In this document: in pieces, positions 29,707-38,510 of the stretch
How positions within the stretch are numbered: position 1 is the stretch's first letter
Layout of the letters: each line of letters starts with the position of its first letter
NCBI RefSeq assembly: GCF_000024185.1
Contig: NC_013790.1
Location: 1,387,501-1,451,500, forward strand
Direction of reading: 5' to 3'
Length of the DNA: 64,000 nucleotides
Source of the DNA: Methanobrevibacter ruminantium M1
Lineage (GTDB): Archaea > Methanobacteriota > Methanobacteria > Methanobacteriales > Methanobacteriaceae
The notes under the pieces: model-generated
What the model was told of the DNA's origin: nothing
Seen by the model: the letters and a program-made list of their open reading frames with translations, nothing else
Databases searched by the model: none
Program-made: the position numbers and the translations under genes

Positions 29707-32700
29707 TTGGGCTTTAGATTTTCAGTTGTAATGGCAGCTTACAATAGCGGAGCATATATCCAAGAGACTCTAGACTCACTAATCAATCAAAGCCTTGACT
29801 TTAAGGAAAACATCCAAGTTATTATCGTAAATGATGCAAGCAGTGACAATACAGAGTCTGTATGCCAAGAGTACATCAAAAACTATCCTAATAACATCAT
29901 ACTAATCAACAACAGAATCAACTGCGGCCCTGCCCATACAAGAAATGTGGGCCTCCATTATGCAGAAGGGGAGATAATCAACTTTTTAGACAGTGATGAC
30001 TACATATCAAAGAAGACCTTTGAACGTGTAGATTCCTTCTTTGAAGACTTTGTTCATGTGGACATGGCATCAATCCCAATCAAGTTTGTAGGGTCCAAGC
30101 GTGGAGACCATCCATTAAACTATAAATATAAGGGCACAGGGGTCATAAATCTCCTAAATAATCCTGATGCCATACAGCTATCCTCTGCATCAGCATTCTT
30201 CAGAAGCGACATTCTTAAAGCTAGCCTTTTCAATCATTCCAGGTCTCGCTACGATGGATCTGTCTCTGTTGTTTACAATGACAACAGTCCTGTTTCAGAT
30301 TCAATTCCTATGATATTCAATGAAAACCTATCAGTCTCTGAAGATGCTCTTCTAATCAATCAGATGCTCCTTAGAAACCCTCTTCTTGGAATACTCTCAA
30401 ACTGCACTTATTTTTATAGGAAGAAAGCAACTGATAACACTTCCCTAATCTCTGATTCCGCCAATCACAGGTCTTACTTTACATCCAGAGTAAATAACTA
30501 TATGATAAGGCTTATTAACGATTCCCTTGACCTTTATGGAAAGGTTCCAGAATTCATTCAATATGTGGTAATGTATGACCTTCAATGGATCATGGAGATA
30601 AGGCAGGTGGATCACCTATTGGACCTAGAAGACCTTACTCACCTTTATGACAAGCTAATCTCCATTCTATTCTATATTGGAGACAAGGTGATATTCAATC
30701 AAAGGTCCATCCCATCTATCCTAAAGTCACATATCCTTCTTCTCAAGTATTTCGGATGGGGATATCTTGATGATAAGACATTTAATTTTAAACAGATTGA
30801 TAAAAAGTATTATGATGAGCATGGTAACCTCATACCATATATTGAAAAAGACCAACTATCTTTCATTATTCAAAAGTTGGAGTTAAATAAAATATATCTT
30901 GACATAGTTGATATTAAAAATATTAAGTCTAAAATTAATTTAAATAATAACAATAATGGCACTCCAGATGATGATAAAAAGGATGATGGAAAGAATAGTC
31001 ATGATTTCTATCTTTCTTCTCAAGATGATGAAGACAGACAGGAGCTATATCTCTCTGGAATGATTACAAGCTTTTTCAACAGCGACTTCGACATCTATGC
31101 TATCGTAAGCGAAAAGGACAAGAGCAGCTCCCATATTCTTGAAAAGGAAATCAAGGTCAAAAAGATAAGCTATCCTCAGCGGGACAACCTTTCCCTTAAC
31201 TTCAACTATGGATATAACCAATGCTTTGAGGTTAGGATACCCTTGAGCGAAAAGACAAGTAGAATTTCCTTCCGCATGGGCTTTAAGAGCCTGAATGAGG
31301 TCTGCAATTCCCTAGGCATTGAGACTCTCAGCGAGGATTCATTTGACTATATAAATCATCATGACCTTGCATTTTCCGGAGACCTTCTTATAGACTATAA
31401 TCACACTTCACGCCTATCTCAGGTGTCCAACTATAAGATATCCAAGGATTATCTTATCCTGGACAACGGAAATCATATGATAGTTAGAAAAAGAAGCCTC
31501 CTAACTACTATAAAGTATGAATTGGTCACCTTTGCCTCTATCCTTGGTGAACGAGAGGAGGGCTGGAGAACCGGAATCCTTCTTAGGGCTCTTTACTTTA
31601 TTCTTTATCCTTTCTATCGCAATAAGCGCATCTGGATATTTATGGATCTTCCATATACTGCCGATGACAACGGTCTTCAATTGTTCAAGTCTGTTCGGAA
31701 TATGGACAAGCTTAAGTTGGAGGACTATAATAAGCTTTTGGACTTGGATGAAAGCCTTCTTTCACGTGAGAGGCATCCATACAAATACGAATTGTTTGAA
31801 GGCAAGGACATAGGTTTGGTAGGGCTTATAAAAAACGTATTTAGTTCTATAAAGAATGTATTCTCTAGGGATTCTGATGATGATGAAAATGGAAAGGTCA
31901 AGTTCATCAAGGGGGGCTCTTTAGGTTTGGATGATAAGTATGATGAGCTTGAGGATAATGGAGATTATTCAGATTACTTGAATGAGCACTTTGGATTTGC
32001 CGATGTGAATGAGGACTATTTGGACAACCAGGACATTCAAGTGGAAGGCTCTAGCTTTGAGGATGACATTGAGCATAGCTCCAAGTTCAGAAGGAATGTC
32101 TATGGAAAGGCCGGATTTGTTAAGTCATTCGATGCCAAAGTGGATGCAAAGTATAATGATTCTCTGAATAGCCTTGAGAATAGGTTTGATAAGAGAGTCA
32201 GCAATATAAAGACAAGAACAAGAAATGCAGATGTCAGGGAGAAAGTTGGCTTGTCTAGAGATAGGGATGACAATTTCTCCAAGGGATTTAGCCCGATTGA
32301 CTTTATTTATGGCTTTGACTTGTCTAAGTTCCTAAGCGAAAACAGCTTTGTATATCTTGTGAATTATATATTGTATCGCATCTCTAAGCTGCTTTTAAGA
32401 CCTAGAAAGATCAAGAGGATTGACAATAGAAAAATCAAGAAGTACTTTACTTTGGAGCAGTCTACAAGCCATTTTAATAATGTTCGCCATATGGAAAACC
32501 AGTATATTGCAAGTTCCAATAGGGATAAGCTTCGTAAATTGCTTGCCCGTGAAAAGCAGAGCAATGAGTATAATGCTCTTAAAAAGATAGGTCCTGTACT
32601 TGCCTATAAGTCATTGAAGCATAGGATCTATGCATTATATGCTGAGGTGATTGTCTCATCTCATCCTGATAACAATCTTATCTATCCATTCTATGGTAAT

Positions 32701-33588
32701 TTCCCGCATGTGGCGGGCCTTGTTAAGGCTAAGACTGTGTTCCTTCAGCATGGAGTTACAAAGGATGATGTTTCATTCTGGCTGAATCGCTTTGACAAGA
32801 ACCTTGACATGATCGTTACTGTATCTGATTTGGAAAGGGATTCATTCTTCCCACGTTTTGATGGTGATGGTGAGTATATTAGTTCTTATTATGGCTATGA
32901 TAAAGAGACTGTCCAAGTACTTGGATTTCCTAGATTCGACTATCTTGAGAGTTTAGAGGATAAAAAAGAGATAGTGATCATGCCAACTTGGAGAAGGCAG
33001 TTGCATAACCTTAAAAAGGAAGAGTTTGTAAACACCAATTTCTTTAGGACATTCAATGCCCTTATAAATGATAAGGTATTGTTGGATTATTTGGATTCTC
33101 ATGGATATAAGCTTGTATTTAAGCCACATCCTAACTTAAATAAGTATATTGGTCTTTTTGATAAGGATTCAAGGGTCGAATTTGACTTGAATGACTTGAA
33201 TTTTGCTGAAAACAGTAAGGATGGGACTGCCAAATATGGATCTCGAAGATATGCAGATATATTCAATCATTCCTCTTTGATTGTTACAGACTTTTCTTCC
33301 GTTTCCTTTGACTTCGCCTATCTTAAGAAGCCTATCATTTATTATCATTATGATAATGACTATCACTTTGACAGCGAGAATGGCTACTTTAATTATGAGT
33401 CTATGGGCTTTGGTCCAGTCATAAAAAGTCATAAGGAGTTGGTTATGAGCATTATTGGCTCTATTGAGTCTGGATGCACAATGGATGAGCTTTATAAGGG
33501 TCGTGTTGATAAGTTCTTTAAGTATCATGATAGGGACAATTCAAGACGTGTTTATAAGGCCATATTGGAGATGGATAAGTATTATTAG
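29707..33588 (+). CDS. Fusion of a GT2 glycosyltransferase and a CDP-glycerol glycerophosphotransferase-like domain
   Basis: The protein has 1293 residues. I accept the TTG start at 29707, because GGGGAT lies six bases upstream and the next ATG falls inside the first strand of the domain. Residues 1-110 are a GT2 domain (FSVVMAAYNSG, VNDASSDNT, LDSDDY). A beta-rich linker (about 435-600) and a long acidic, charged segment (about 690-860) follow. Residues 960-1290 are the glycerophosphotransferase domain: FLQHGVTKDDV, MPTWRRQ, FKPHPNL and VTDFSSVSFDFAYLKKPI, with the family's H-P and T-D-x-S-S motifs intact. It likely builds a glycan whose sugar units are joined or decorated through polyol phosphates. 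Base composition is less AT-rich than the 1-23,000 locus. Confidence 0.82.
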   Translation: MGFRFSVVMAAYNSGAYIQETLDSLINQSLDFKENIQVIIVNDASSDNTESVCQEYIKNYPNNIILINNRINCGPAHTRNVGLHYAEGEIINFLDSDDYISKKTFERVDSFFEDFVHVDMASIPIKFVGSKRGDHPLNYKYKGTGVINLLNNPDAIQLSSASAFFRSDILKASLFNHSRSRYDGSVSVVYNDNSPVSDSIPMIFNENLSVSEDALLINQMLLRNPLLGILSNCTYFYRKKATDNTSLISDSANHRSYFTSRVNNYMIRLINDSLDLYGKVPEFIQYVVMYDLQWIMEIRQVDHLLDLEDLTHLYDKLISILFYIGDKVIFNQRSIPSILKSHILLLKYFGWGYLDDKTFNFKQIDKKYYDEHGNLIPYIEKDQLSFIIQKLELNKIYLDIVDIKNIKSKINLNNNNNGTPDDDKKDDGKNSHDFYLSSQDDEDRQELYLSGMITSFFNSDFDIYAIVSEKDKSSSHILEKEIKVKKISYPQRDNLSLNFNYGYNQCFEVRIPLSEKTSRISFRMGFKSLNEVCNSLGIETLSEDSFDYINHHDLAFSGDLLIDYNHTSRLSQVSNYKISKDYLILDNGNHMIVRKRSLLTTIKYELVTFASILGEREEGWRTGILLRALYFILYPFYRNKRIWIFMDLPYTADDNGLQLFKSVRNMDKLKLEDYNKLLDLDESLLSRERHPYKYELFEGKDIGLVGLIKNVFSSIKNVFSRDSDDDENGKVKFIKGGSLGLDDKYDELEDNGDYSDYLNEHFGFADVNEDYLDNQDIQVEGSSFEDDIEHSSKFRRNVYGKAGFVKSFDAKVDAKYNDSLNSLENRFDKRVSNIKTRTRNADVREKVGLSRDRDDNFSKGFSPIDFIYGFDLSKFLSENSFVYLVNYILYRISKLLLRPRKIKRIDNRKIKKYFTLEQSTSHFNNVRHMENQYIASSNRDKLRKLLAREKQSNEYNALKKIGPVLAYKSLKHRIYALYAEVIVSSHPDNNLIYPFYGNFPHVAGLVKAKTVFLQHGVTKDDVSFWLNRFDKNLDMIVTVSDLERDSFFPRFDGDGEYISSYYGYDKETVQVLGFPRFDYLESLEDKKEIVIMPTWRRQLHNLKKEEFVNTNFFRTFNALINDKVLLDYLDSHGYKLVFKPHPNLNKYIGLFDKDSRVEFDLNDLNFAENSKDGTAKYGSRRYADIFNHSSLIVTDFSSVSFDFAYLKKPIIYYHYDNDYHFDSENGYFNYESMGFGPVIKSHKELVMSIIGSIESGCTMDELYKGRVDKFFKYHDRDNSRRVYKAILEMDKYY

Positions 33589-33771
33589 TTATTTTATTCA
33601 TGAAAGAAGTTTTATTTAATTTATTATTATTTTATTAACTTATTTAATCAGTTTTAGTTCATTAATAGGTTTTAGTTTATTTAATCAGTTTTAGTTCATT
33701 AATCGGTTTTAGTTTATTTAATCATTTTTAATTCAATTTAATAAGAATAATTAGTATTTGGAGTTGTTAAA

Positions 33772-34902
33772 ATTTATTTCAAGCATAGAGTATATGGATT
33801 CATATTTAATCTATTTAGGATTTTTCCACTAAAAAAGAATAGAGTCTCATTTATCACTACCAAAAACGCTTCTTTTGAGAGCAACTTGCGTTATATCGCA
33901 GATGAGCTTAAAGGTCGCAAGACTTCAGATGGAAAGCCCTATGAATTTGAATTCATTCCAAAGGATGAGTTTTCATTGTCTAATATGAAGAAATTAGCCA
34001 CCTCCAAGTACATTTTTCTAACTGACAACTTCTTTGCACTTGCCTTCATGAGATTCAATAAGAAGACAAAGCTCATTCAGCTATGGCATGGAACTGGAAT
34101 ATTCAAGAAATTCGGCTATGACCTTCTTGAGGATGAACAGAAGAAGACCATGCTTAAGTTTTCAAACAAGATCACCAATCTTATGGTCAGCTCACACAAT
34201 GTGATTGACATTTATGCCCGCAATTTTGCAATAGATAAGTCTAAGGTTCTTCCTTTAGGGATTCCTCGAAATGACTATTACTCTCCAGAGCATCTGGATG
34301 AGGACTATGTAAGACAATTGAGGGGCGAGTTTGAACAGAGGTATCCTAATCTTAGGGGTAAAAAGATAGTCCTATATGCTCCCACATTTAGGGAAGACCC
34401 TAAATACAATGCTGTGTTTAATTATTTTGACATTGAAAAGTTCATTGATGAGCTCGGGGATGATTATATATTATGCATCAAGCTTCATCCAAACTACAAT
34501 AAGTTTGCAGATAGTGCTAATAGGATTGACCTTGATGAGCTCACTGACACTTATAACATAGTTAACTTTACAGAATATAAGGATGAGCAGAAGCTTTTCT
34601 TAATCTCTAACATTCTTATTACAGACTATTCCTCTGTTATGGTTGAGTATACTCTTCTTAATAGGCCAATCATTCTCTTTGCATATGACTTGGACAATTA
34701 TCTTGAAAATGAGAGAGGATTCTATTTCGATTACAGAAAGGAAGTTCCGGGCAGAATTGTAAAGGATACAGATGAGTTGGTTAGGGTAATCAGAGAGAAG
34801 GATTTTAATCTATCTAACTTGAAGGAGTTTGCAGAGTTTCAGTTTGATTATTTTGATGCATATAGCAGCAAACGTATTTTGGATTATGTTTTGGAGGAAT
34901 AA
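33772..34902 (+). CDS. CDP-glycerol glycerophosphotransferase-like protein (start codon unclear)
   Basis: The core has RVSFITTKNASFESNLRYIA at the N-terminus, LIQLWHGTG, VLYAPTFRED, CIKLHPNYN and ITDYSSVMVEYTLLNRPI, all typical of the teichoic-type glycerophosphotransferases. The first ATG/GTG/TTG in frame is a TTG at 33886, inside the conserved N-terminus and without a good ribosome binding site. The frame stays open and protein-like (IYFKHRVYGFIFNLFRIFP) back to 33751. GGAG at 33760-33763 sits eight bases before an ATT at 33772, so I annotate that as the start (376 residues). It follows the fusion gene and probably acts with it. Confidence 0.75.
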   Translation: MYFKHRVYGFIFNLFRIFPLKKNRVSFITTKNASFESNLRYIADELKGRKTSDGKPYEFEFIPKDEFSLSNMKKLATSKYIFLTDNFFALAFMRFNKKTKLIQLWHGTGIFKKFGYDLLEDEQKKTMLKFSNKITNLMVSSHNVIDIYARNFAIDKSKVLPLGIPRNDYYSPEHLDEDYVRQLRGEFEQRYPNLRGKKIVLYAPTFREDPKYNAVFNYFDIEKFIDELGDDYILCIKLHPNYNKFADSANRIDLDELTDTYNIVNFTEYKDEQKLFLISNILITDYSSVMVEYTLLNRPIILFAYDLDNYLENERGFYFDYRKEVPGRIVKDTDELVRVIREKDFNLSNLKEFAEFQFDYFDAYSSKRILDYVLEE

Positions 34903-35295
34903 TTCGTTTAAACTGGATTAAAATGGATAAATTAATTTTAATTTTTAATTCAGTAGTCTTAATGCTCTAGACTCTTTTAAACACAATTTATACTTTTTTT
35001 AAGGTTTTTAATCACCGCTAGTTTTTATGCTTATTTAAGCATATTTTATATTTTTTCAACCTTGAAAGATAAATATATTAATTATTATAATAAATATAAA
35101 ATTAGAGATTATTTTTATAGCTTGGATTCGAATCATAATTTTGGATTCGGCTATTTTTTATTTTTATAAAAATTAATTTAAGAGGTTTAAAATATTTTTT
35201 TAAATTTTTAATTCTAGTGGCTTAAGAGGAATTCTTTTGAGTCATTAAGTCTTAAATTATTGTTATAACTTTTTTCACAAATAAGAAGGTTTTAT
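34903..35295. other. Spacer with a small hairpin
   Basis: The region is AT-rich. At 35117-35154, ATAGC and GCTAT enclose two copies of TTGGATTCG and a GATTCGAATC palindrome, followed by a T-run. It could be a short leader structure or an old terminator. I see no tRNA fold and no gene. Confidence 0.35.
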
Positions 35296-35628
35296 ATGGT
35301 TAGAAAGAAAGCAAGACGTCGAAAACGGCAAGAGGAAGATCCTATGGCTGGAACTACAAACCTTGTGGATGCAATGCTTGTTCTTGCATTGGGATTTCTC
35401 ATCTTTGCAGTTATCGGCTGGAACTTACAAAGCGTTATATTCAGTGATATGGACCCTCAGGAGCGACAGGCCACTATGGAGTCAATTAATCAAATCACTA
35501 ATGTAACTCAAGGAGAACAGTTAAACAGTACTCCAGACACATCAAACCAGTCTGGAGAAGGTTATGTAGAACAAGGTAAAGTTTATAAGGATTCGAAAAC
35601 GGGTAATCTGATTATGGTTGAAACTTAA
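35296..35628 (+). CDS. DUF2149 family single-pass membrane protein (ExbD-like topology)
   Basis: The protein has 110 residues. A very basic N-terminus (VRKKARRRKRQ) is followed by NLVDAMLVLALGFLIFAVIG, one membrane segment at about 22-45 with an aspartate (D25) near its start, and then a hydrophilic outer part with QGKVYKDSKTGNLIMVE at the end. I recognise DUF2149. The topology and the membrane-embedded aspartate recall ExbD/TolR/MotB subunits of ion-driven complexes, and the ExbB-like protein encoded at 36545 supports this. Direct homology to ExbD is inference. The start ATG follows AAGGT. The next gene begins 58 bases downstream. Confidence 0.7.
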   Translation: MVRKKARRRKRQEEDPMAGTTNLVDAMLVLALGFLIFAVIGWNLQSVIFSDMDPQERQATMESINQITNVTQGEQLNSTPDTSNQSGEGYVEQGKVYKDSKTGNLIMVET

Positions 35629-35686
35629 ACTTTTTAAAACCATGTCTTTAAATATTACTTTCAACTTTCTAAATTAATGTGATAAT

Positions 35687-36418
35687 ATGGAACTGATATT
35701 CAGCGTATTTGCAGTAATAAGCTTGGCAGCTATCCTGCTTCTAGGGATAGAGCTAGGATTATTATCAAAATTCTTTAATCTTTCATTAAAGAAGCATTTG
35801 ATTCTTGTACTTGCTTATTCTATCATAATATTTGCAGTCATTGTGATTCTCTCTCCATCTTATGAGGCAGTCCTTAATTCAACATTCTATAGCTTCTATT
35901 ATTATATAATAATGGGCTTTGTATGTCTTGCCCTTGGGCTTTTGACCCTTTTCTATTGGAGCAAGATGGAGTGGTATCCTCCTGCATTGAAATGTCTGCT
36001 GTATTTTGATTTTGTTCCTATTTCACTTAGTCTTATGCTGATTTCAACAGCTCTCATGGCTCCAAGCTTTGCATTTAAGGTACAGAACTTCTCTCTTAAT
36101 CTTACTATGGTCAATTCAGGACTAATTCTGGTGGTTCTAATGGCTATATTGATGGTGATATTCTATCTATTTTCCGATTTTGTTGAGGATTATAGAGTGA
36201 CTCATTATGCTATTATAATTGGAAGCTTGCTTCTTATATTTGCATTGGCATACTTTGTGCTGGGATTCATTATTCCAAATATGGCTCCAGTATTTGCAAA
36301 TCCTTCAACAGAGTTGACTTTAATGCCTATTGAGTCAATAGTTGTTATGGTTGTTCTTATAGCATTATTGCTTGGATTGGGGGCCTTATTTAGAAAGAGA
36401 ACTAATAGATTAGAATGA
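35687..36418 (+). CDS. DUF2162 family multi-pass membrane protein
   Basis: The protein has 243 residues with six or seven hydrophobic segments (for example 4-24, 35-55, 67-88, 103-124, 134-158, 170-195 and 215-235) and few charged residues. I recognise it as DUF2162, a methanogen membrane family often annotated as a predicted transporter. It lies between the DUF2149 and ExbB-like genes, which suggests a three-part membrane complex. No substrate site can be pointed out. The ATG follows GTGAT five bases upstream. A 10-bp microsatellite (about four copies of GTTATTATTC) follows at 36455-36490. Confidence 0.65.
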   Translation: MELIFSVFAVISLAAILLLGIELGLLSKFFNLSLKKHLILVLAYSIIIFAVIVILSPSYEAVLNSTFYSFYYYIIMGFVCLALGLLTLFYWSKMEWYPPALKCLLYFDFVPISLSLMLISTALMAPSFAFKVQNFSLNLTMVNSGLILVVLMAILMVIFYLFSDFVEDYRVTHYAIIIGSLLLIFALAYFVLGFIIPNMAPVFANPSTELTLMPIESIVVMVVLIALLLGLGALFRKRTNRLE

Positions 36419-36544
36419 TTTTTAAGATTTTTAATATTTCTTAAATCTGTTATTATTCGTTATTATTCGTTATTATTCGTTATATTCGTTTTTATTCATT
36501 TATTATTCATTATTTATTTATATATTAATTTATAGGTGATTATA

Positions 36545-37192
36545 TTGGCAATGACAATTCCTGGTGGTGACTTCTTAACCACTGGACTTAATTTAATTTC
36601 ACAAAGTCTTTTGATACCGGTAGTTATCATACTATTGGTTTTTGTTGTAGTTGTAGTGATTTCACTTGGAGGGCTTATCTATGAATACACTTCAAGGACA
36701 AAGGTATCTGTAGATGACGTGTCCAATCTGATTCTGGAGATTTCCGATTCAGGGTCTGTTGATTCCATGAAGTCTGCAATAGCAAACTCTCCGATTCCTA
36801 AGCTTCAAAAGGACATTCTGCTTAAGATAGCAAGCACAGGAAATATGAGCCCTAATACAAGAGAGGCATTTGCCCGTAAGCTCATCGAGAATGAAGAGGG
36901 GCTAACTGACAAGTCCCTTGAGATAACTGACATAATTACACGTATCGGCCCTACACTTGGTTTGATGGGTACTCTTATCCCATTAGGTACAGGTCTTGCA
37001 GCACTTGGCTCTGGAGACGTCAATACTTTGTCCGAGTCCTTGATTGTTGCATTTGATACAACTGTAGTGGGTATCGGTTCCGGTGCTTTGGCTTATGTTA
37101 TTTCAAAGCTTAGAAATAGGTGGTATGAGGAATATCTATCTAATTTAGATGTTTTATCTGATGCTGTATTGGATTTTATGGCTAAACATTAG
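36545..37192 (+). CDS. MotA/TolQ/ExbB-family proton channel protein
   Basis: I use the TTG at 36545, six bases after GGTG; the frame also has a GTG inside that site (36536) and an ATG at 36551. About 215 residues result. There are three membrane segments: one near the N-terminus (VVIILLVFVVVVVISLGGLIY) and two after a cytoplasmic loop. The ExbB signature is clear in RIGPTLGLMGTLIPLGTGLA and IVAFDTTVVGIGSGALAYVI. In bacteria these subunits pass protons or sodium ions to drive TonB, Tol or flagellar motors. An archaeon has no TonB-dependent outer membrane, so the driven process here is unknown. Confidence 0.8.
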   Translation: MAMTIPGGDFLTTGLNLISQSLLIPVVIILLVFVVVVVISLGGLIYEYTSRTKVSVDDVSNLILEISDSGSVDSMKSAIANSPIPKLQKDILLKIASTGNMSPNTREAFARKLIENEEGLTDKSLEITDIITRIGPTLGLMGTLIPLGTGLAALGSGDVNTLSESLIVAFDTTVVGIGSGALAYVISKLRNRWYEEYLSNLDVLSDAVLDFMAKH

Positions 37193-37194
37193 TT

Positions 37195-37225
37195 GAATTA
37201 GTTTTAAACTAATTTAAACTAATTC
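37195..37225 (+). terminator. Hairpin plus T-run after the ExbB-like gene
   Basis: GAATTAGTTT and AAACTAATTC form a 10-bp stem, followed by TTTTTTTTATT. It closes the DUF2149-DUF2162-ExbB unit. Confidence 0.65.
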
Positions 37226-37280
37226 TTTTTTTTATTAATTATTTATTTTCAAATTTTTATTTAGAGCATAACTTCTTTTT

Positions 37281-38162
37281 TCATTTATTTTTCAAATTCT
37301 CATTTAAAATAACAATCTCTTCTTTAAGTTCCTTATTTAATTGTCTAGATTCTCTTAATTCCTCTTTCATTTCATTCAATTCTCTTTTAAGCTTTTCAAC
37401 ATCATTATTGATTTTATCTATTTTTTCATTTGCATTGTTTAGATTTTTCTTGTTGAAGCTTAAGTCTTCCTTTAGAAGCCGGATATTGTCGTCATTTTCT
37501 GTAATGTTAAAGTCCTTTGTGGCGAATACCTTTCTTGCAAAGTAGGAGGTCATTGCTCCTGTTATTGCTGAAAAGATTAGCACTCCGAATATCAATATTA
37601 AAATCCCTATTACTTTTCCAATATATGAATTTGGAAGCACGTCTCCATATCCTACAGTTGTGATTGTGGATAGGACAAACCATAGGCTGTCGAATATGCT
37701 GTTTATGCTTGGATCAAAGAGGTATATTCCAAGGGTTGATACAAGGATTACAAGAATGGCCAATCCTAAAATCTCATCAAGATGGGTCTTTTTAAGGAAT
37801 ACGTCAATTGTTTCAAAGAATTCCAAAAAGAGTCCGATTATCTTTAGAAACTTGAGAAGATTGAAAATGGTTAAAAAAACAGTAAGATTAGGAGCAAATG
37901 GAAGGAAAATCAGGTCAATAGGGATTCCAGCTAATATTTCTGTAGAGTTTCTGATGCTGAAGTGAATCTTATTTTCAGCGGTTTTGAATCTATTATAAAA
38001 CTCATATATTAAAATAACACATAATATGGTGTCTATGGCTATTATTATATAATATAAATTATTTTCTATCTTAAAAACTAATGTGAATGTTATAAGGATT
38101 AAATCAAGCAATAGGTATAGTGACAATCCCATATTGAAGTAATTTGATAGTTTTTGATTCAT
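37281..38162 (-). CDS. Voltage-gated-type potassium channel with C-terminal coiled coil
   Basis: The protein has 293 residues. Several membrane segments precede the pore, which reads SLWFVLSTITTVGYGDVLPN with the potassium selectivity filter TVGYGD. A final membrane helix (IGILILIFGVLIFSAITGAM) follows, as in six-segment channels of the KvAP kind. The S4-like segment has few arginines, so voltage sensing is doubtful. Residues 225-293 are a coiled coil, probably for tetramer assembly. There is no RCK or TrkA domain. The ATG lies eight bases after GGAG. It converges on the ExbB-like gene. Confidence 0.85.
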   Translation of the reverse strand: MNQKLSNYFNMGLSLYLLLDLILITFTLVFKIENNLYYIIIAIDTILCVILIYEFYNRFKTAENKIHFSIRNSTEILAGIPIDLIFLPFAPNLTVFLTIFNLLKFLKIIGLFLEFFETIDVFLKKTHLDEILGLAILVILVSTLGIYLFDPSINSIFDSLWFVLSTITTVGYGDVLPNSYIGKVIGILILIFGVLIFSAITGAMTSYFARKVFATKDFNITENDDNIRLLKEDLSFNKKNLNNANEKIDKINNDVEKLKRELNEMKEELRESRQLNKELKEEIVILNENLKNK

Positions 38163-38510
38163 TATTTCTGCTCCAGAACCTTTGAAATAAAATTACGATT
38201 TCCTTTGAAATGCTTTTATTTTTATTTTTTATTTATATTTTTTATTTTGTATAAGAAACTAATTAATCCTTTCTAATTTTTATCATTTTTTATCAATTTG
38301 AAATTGGCATGATGTAGAAAAAAATAGCTGATTATTTTACCTTCTCTCCGCCCTTTAAATTTGAATATTGTAAAAAAATATAGAAAAGTTTAAATCTATA
38401 AAACAATAATTATTATTAGTTAAAAACTATTTTATAAAAAAATATTATATTTTTTAACTGTTTATTTGTTAAATTTATAAATTTAGATAAATAATTGGGG
38501 GTATGAATGT
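38163..38510. other. AT-rich divergent spacer
   Basis: The region holds the promoters of the channel gene and the membrane protein at 38511. A TATA-like run (AGTTTAAATCTATAAAA) lies near 38390, followed by CAATAATTATTATTAGT at 38404, a 17-bp string also found upstream of mre11 at 59210. No gene is visible. Confidence 0.4.

Noticed and set aside
35117-35154. tRNA-like sequence containing GATTCGAATC
   Set aside because: There is no acceptor stem, anticodon arm or CCA-end context; the match to a T-arm is limited to a palindrome.
38404-38420. 17-bp string CAATAATTATTATTAGT shared with 59210-59226
   Set aside because: The sequence is all but pure A and T, so a chance match in DNA of this composition is quite possible; I did not list it as a regulatory motif.
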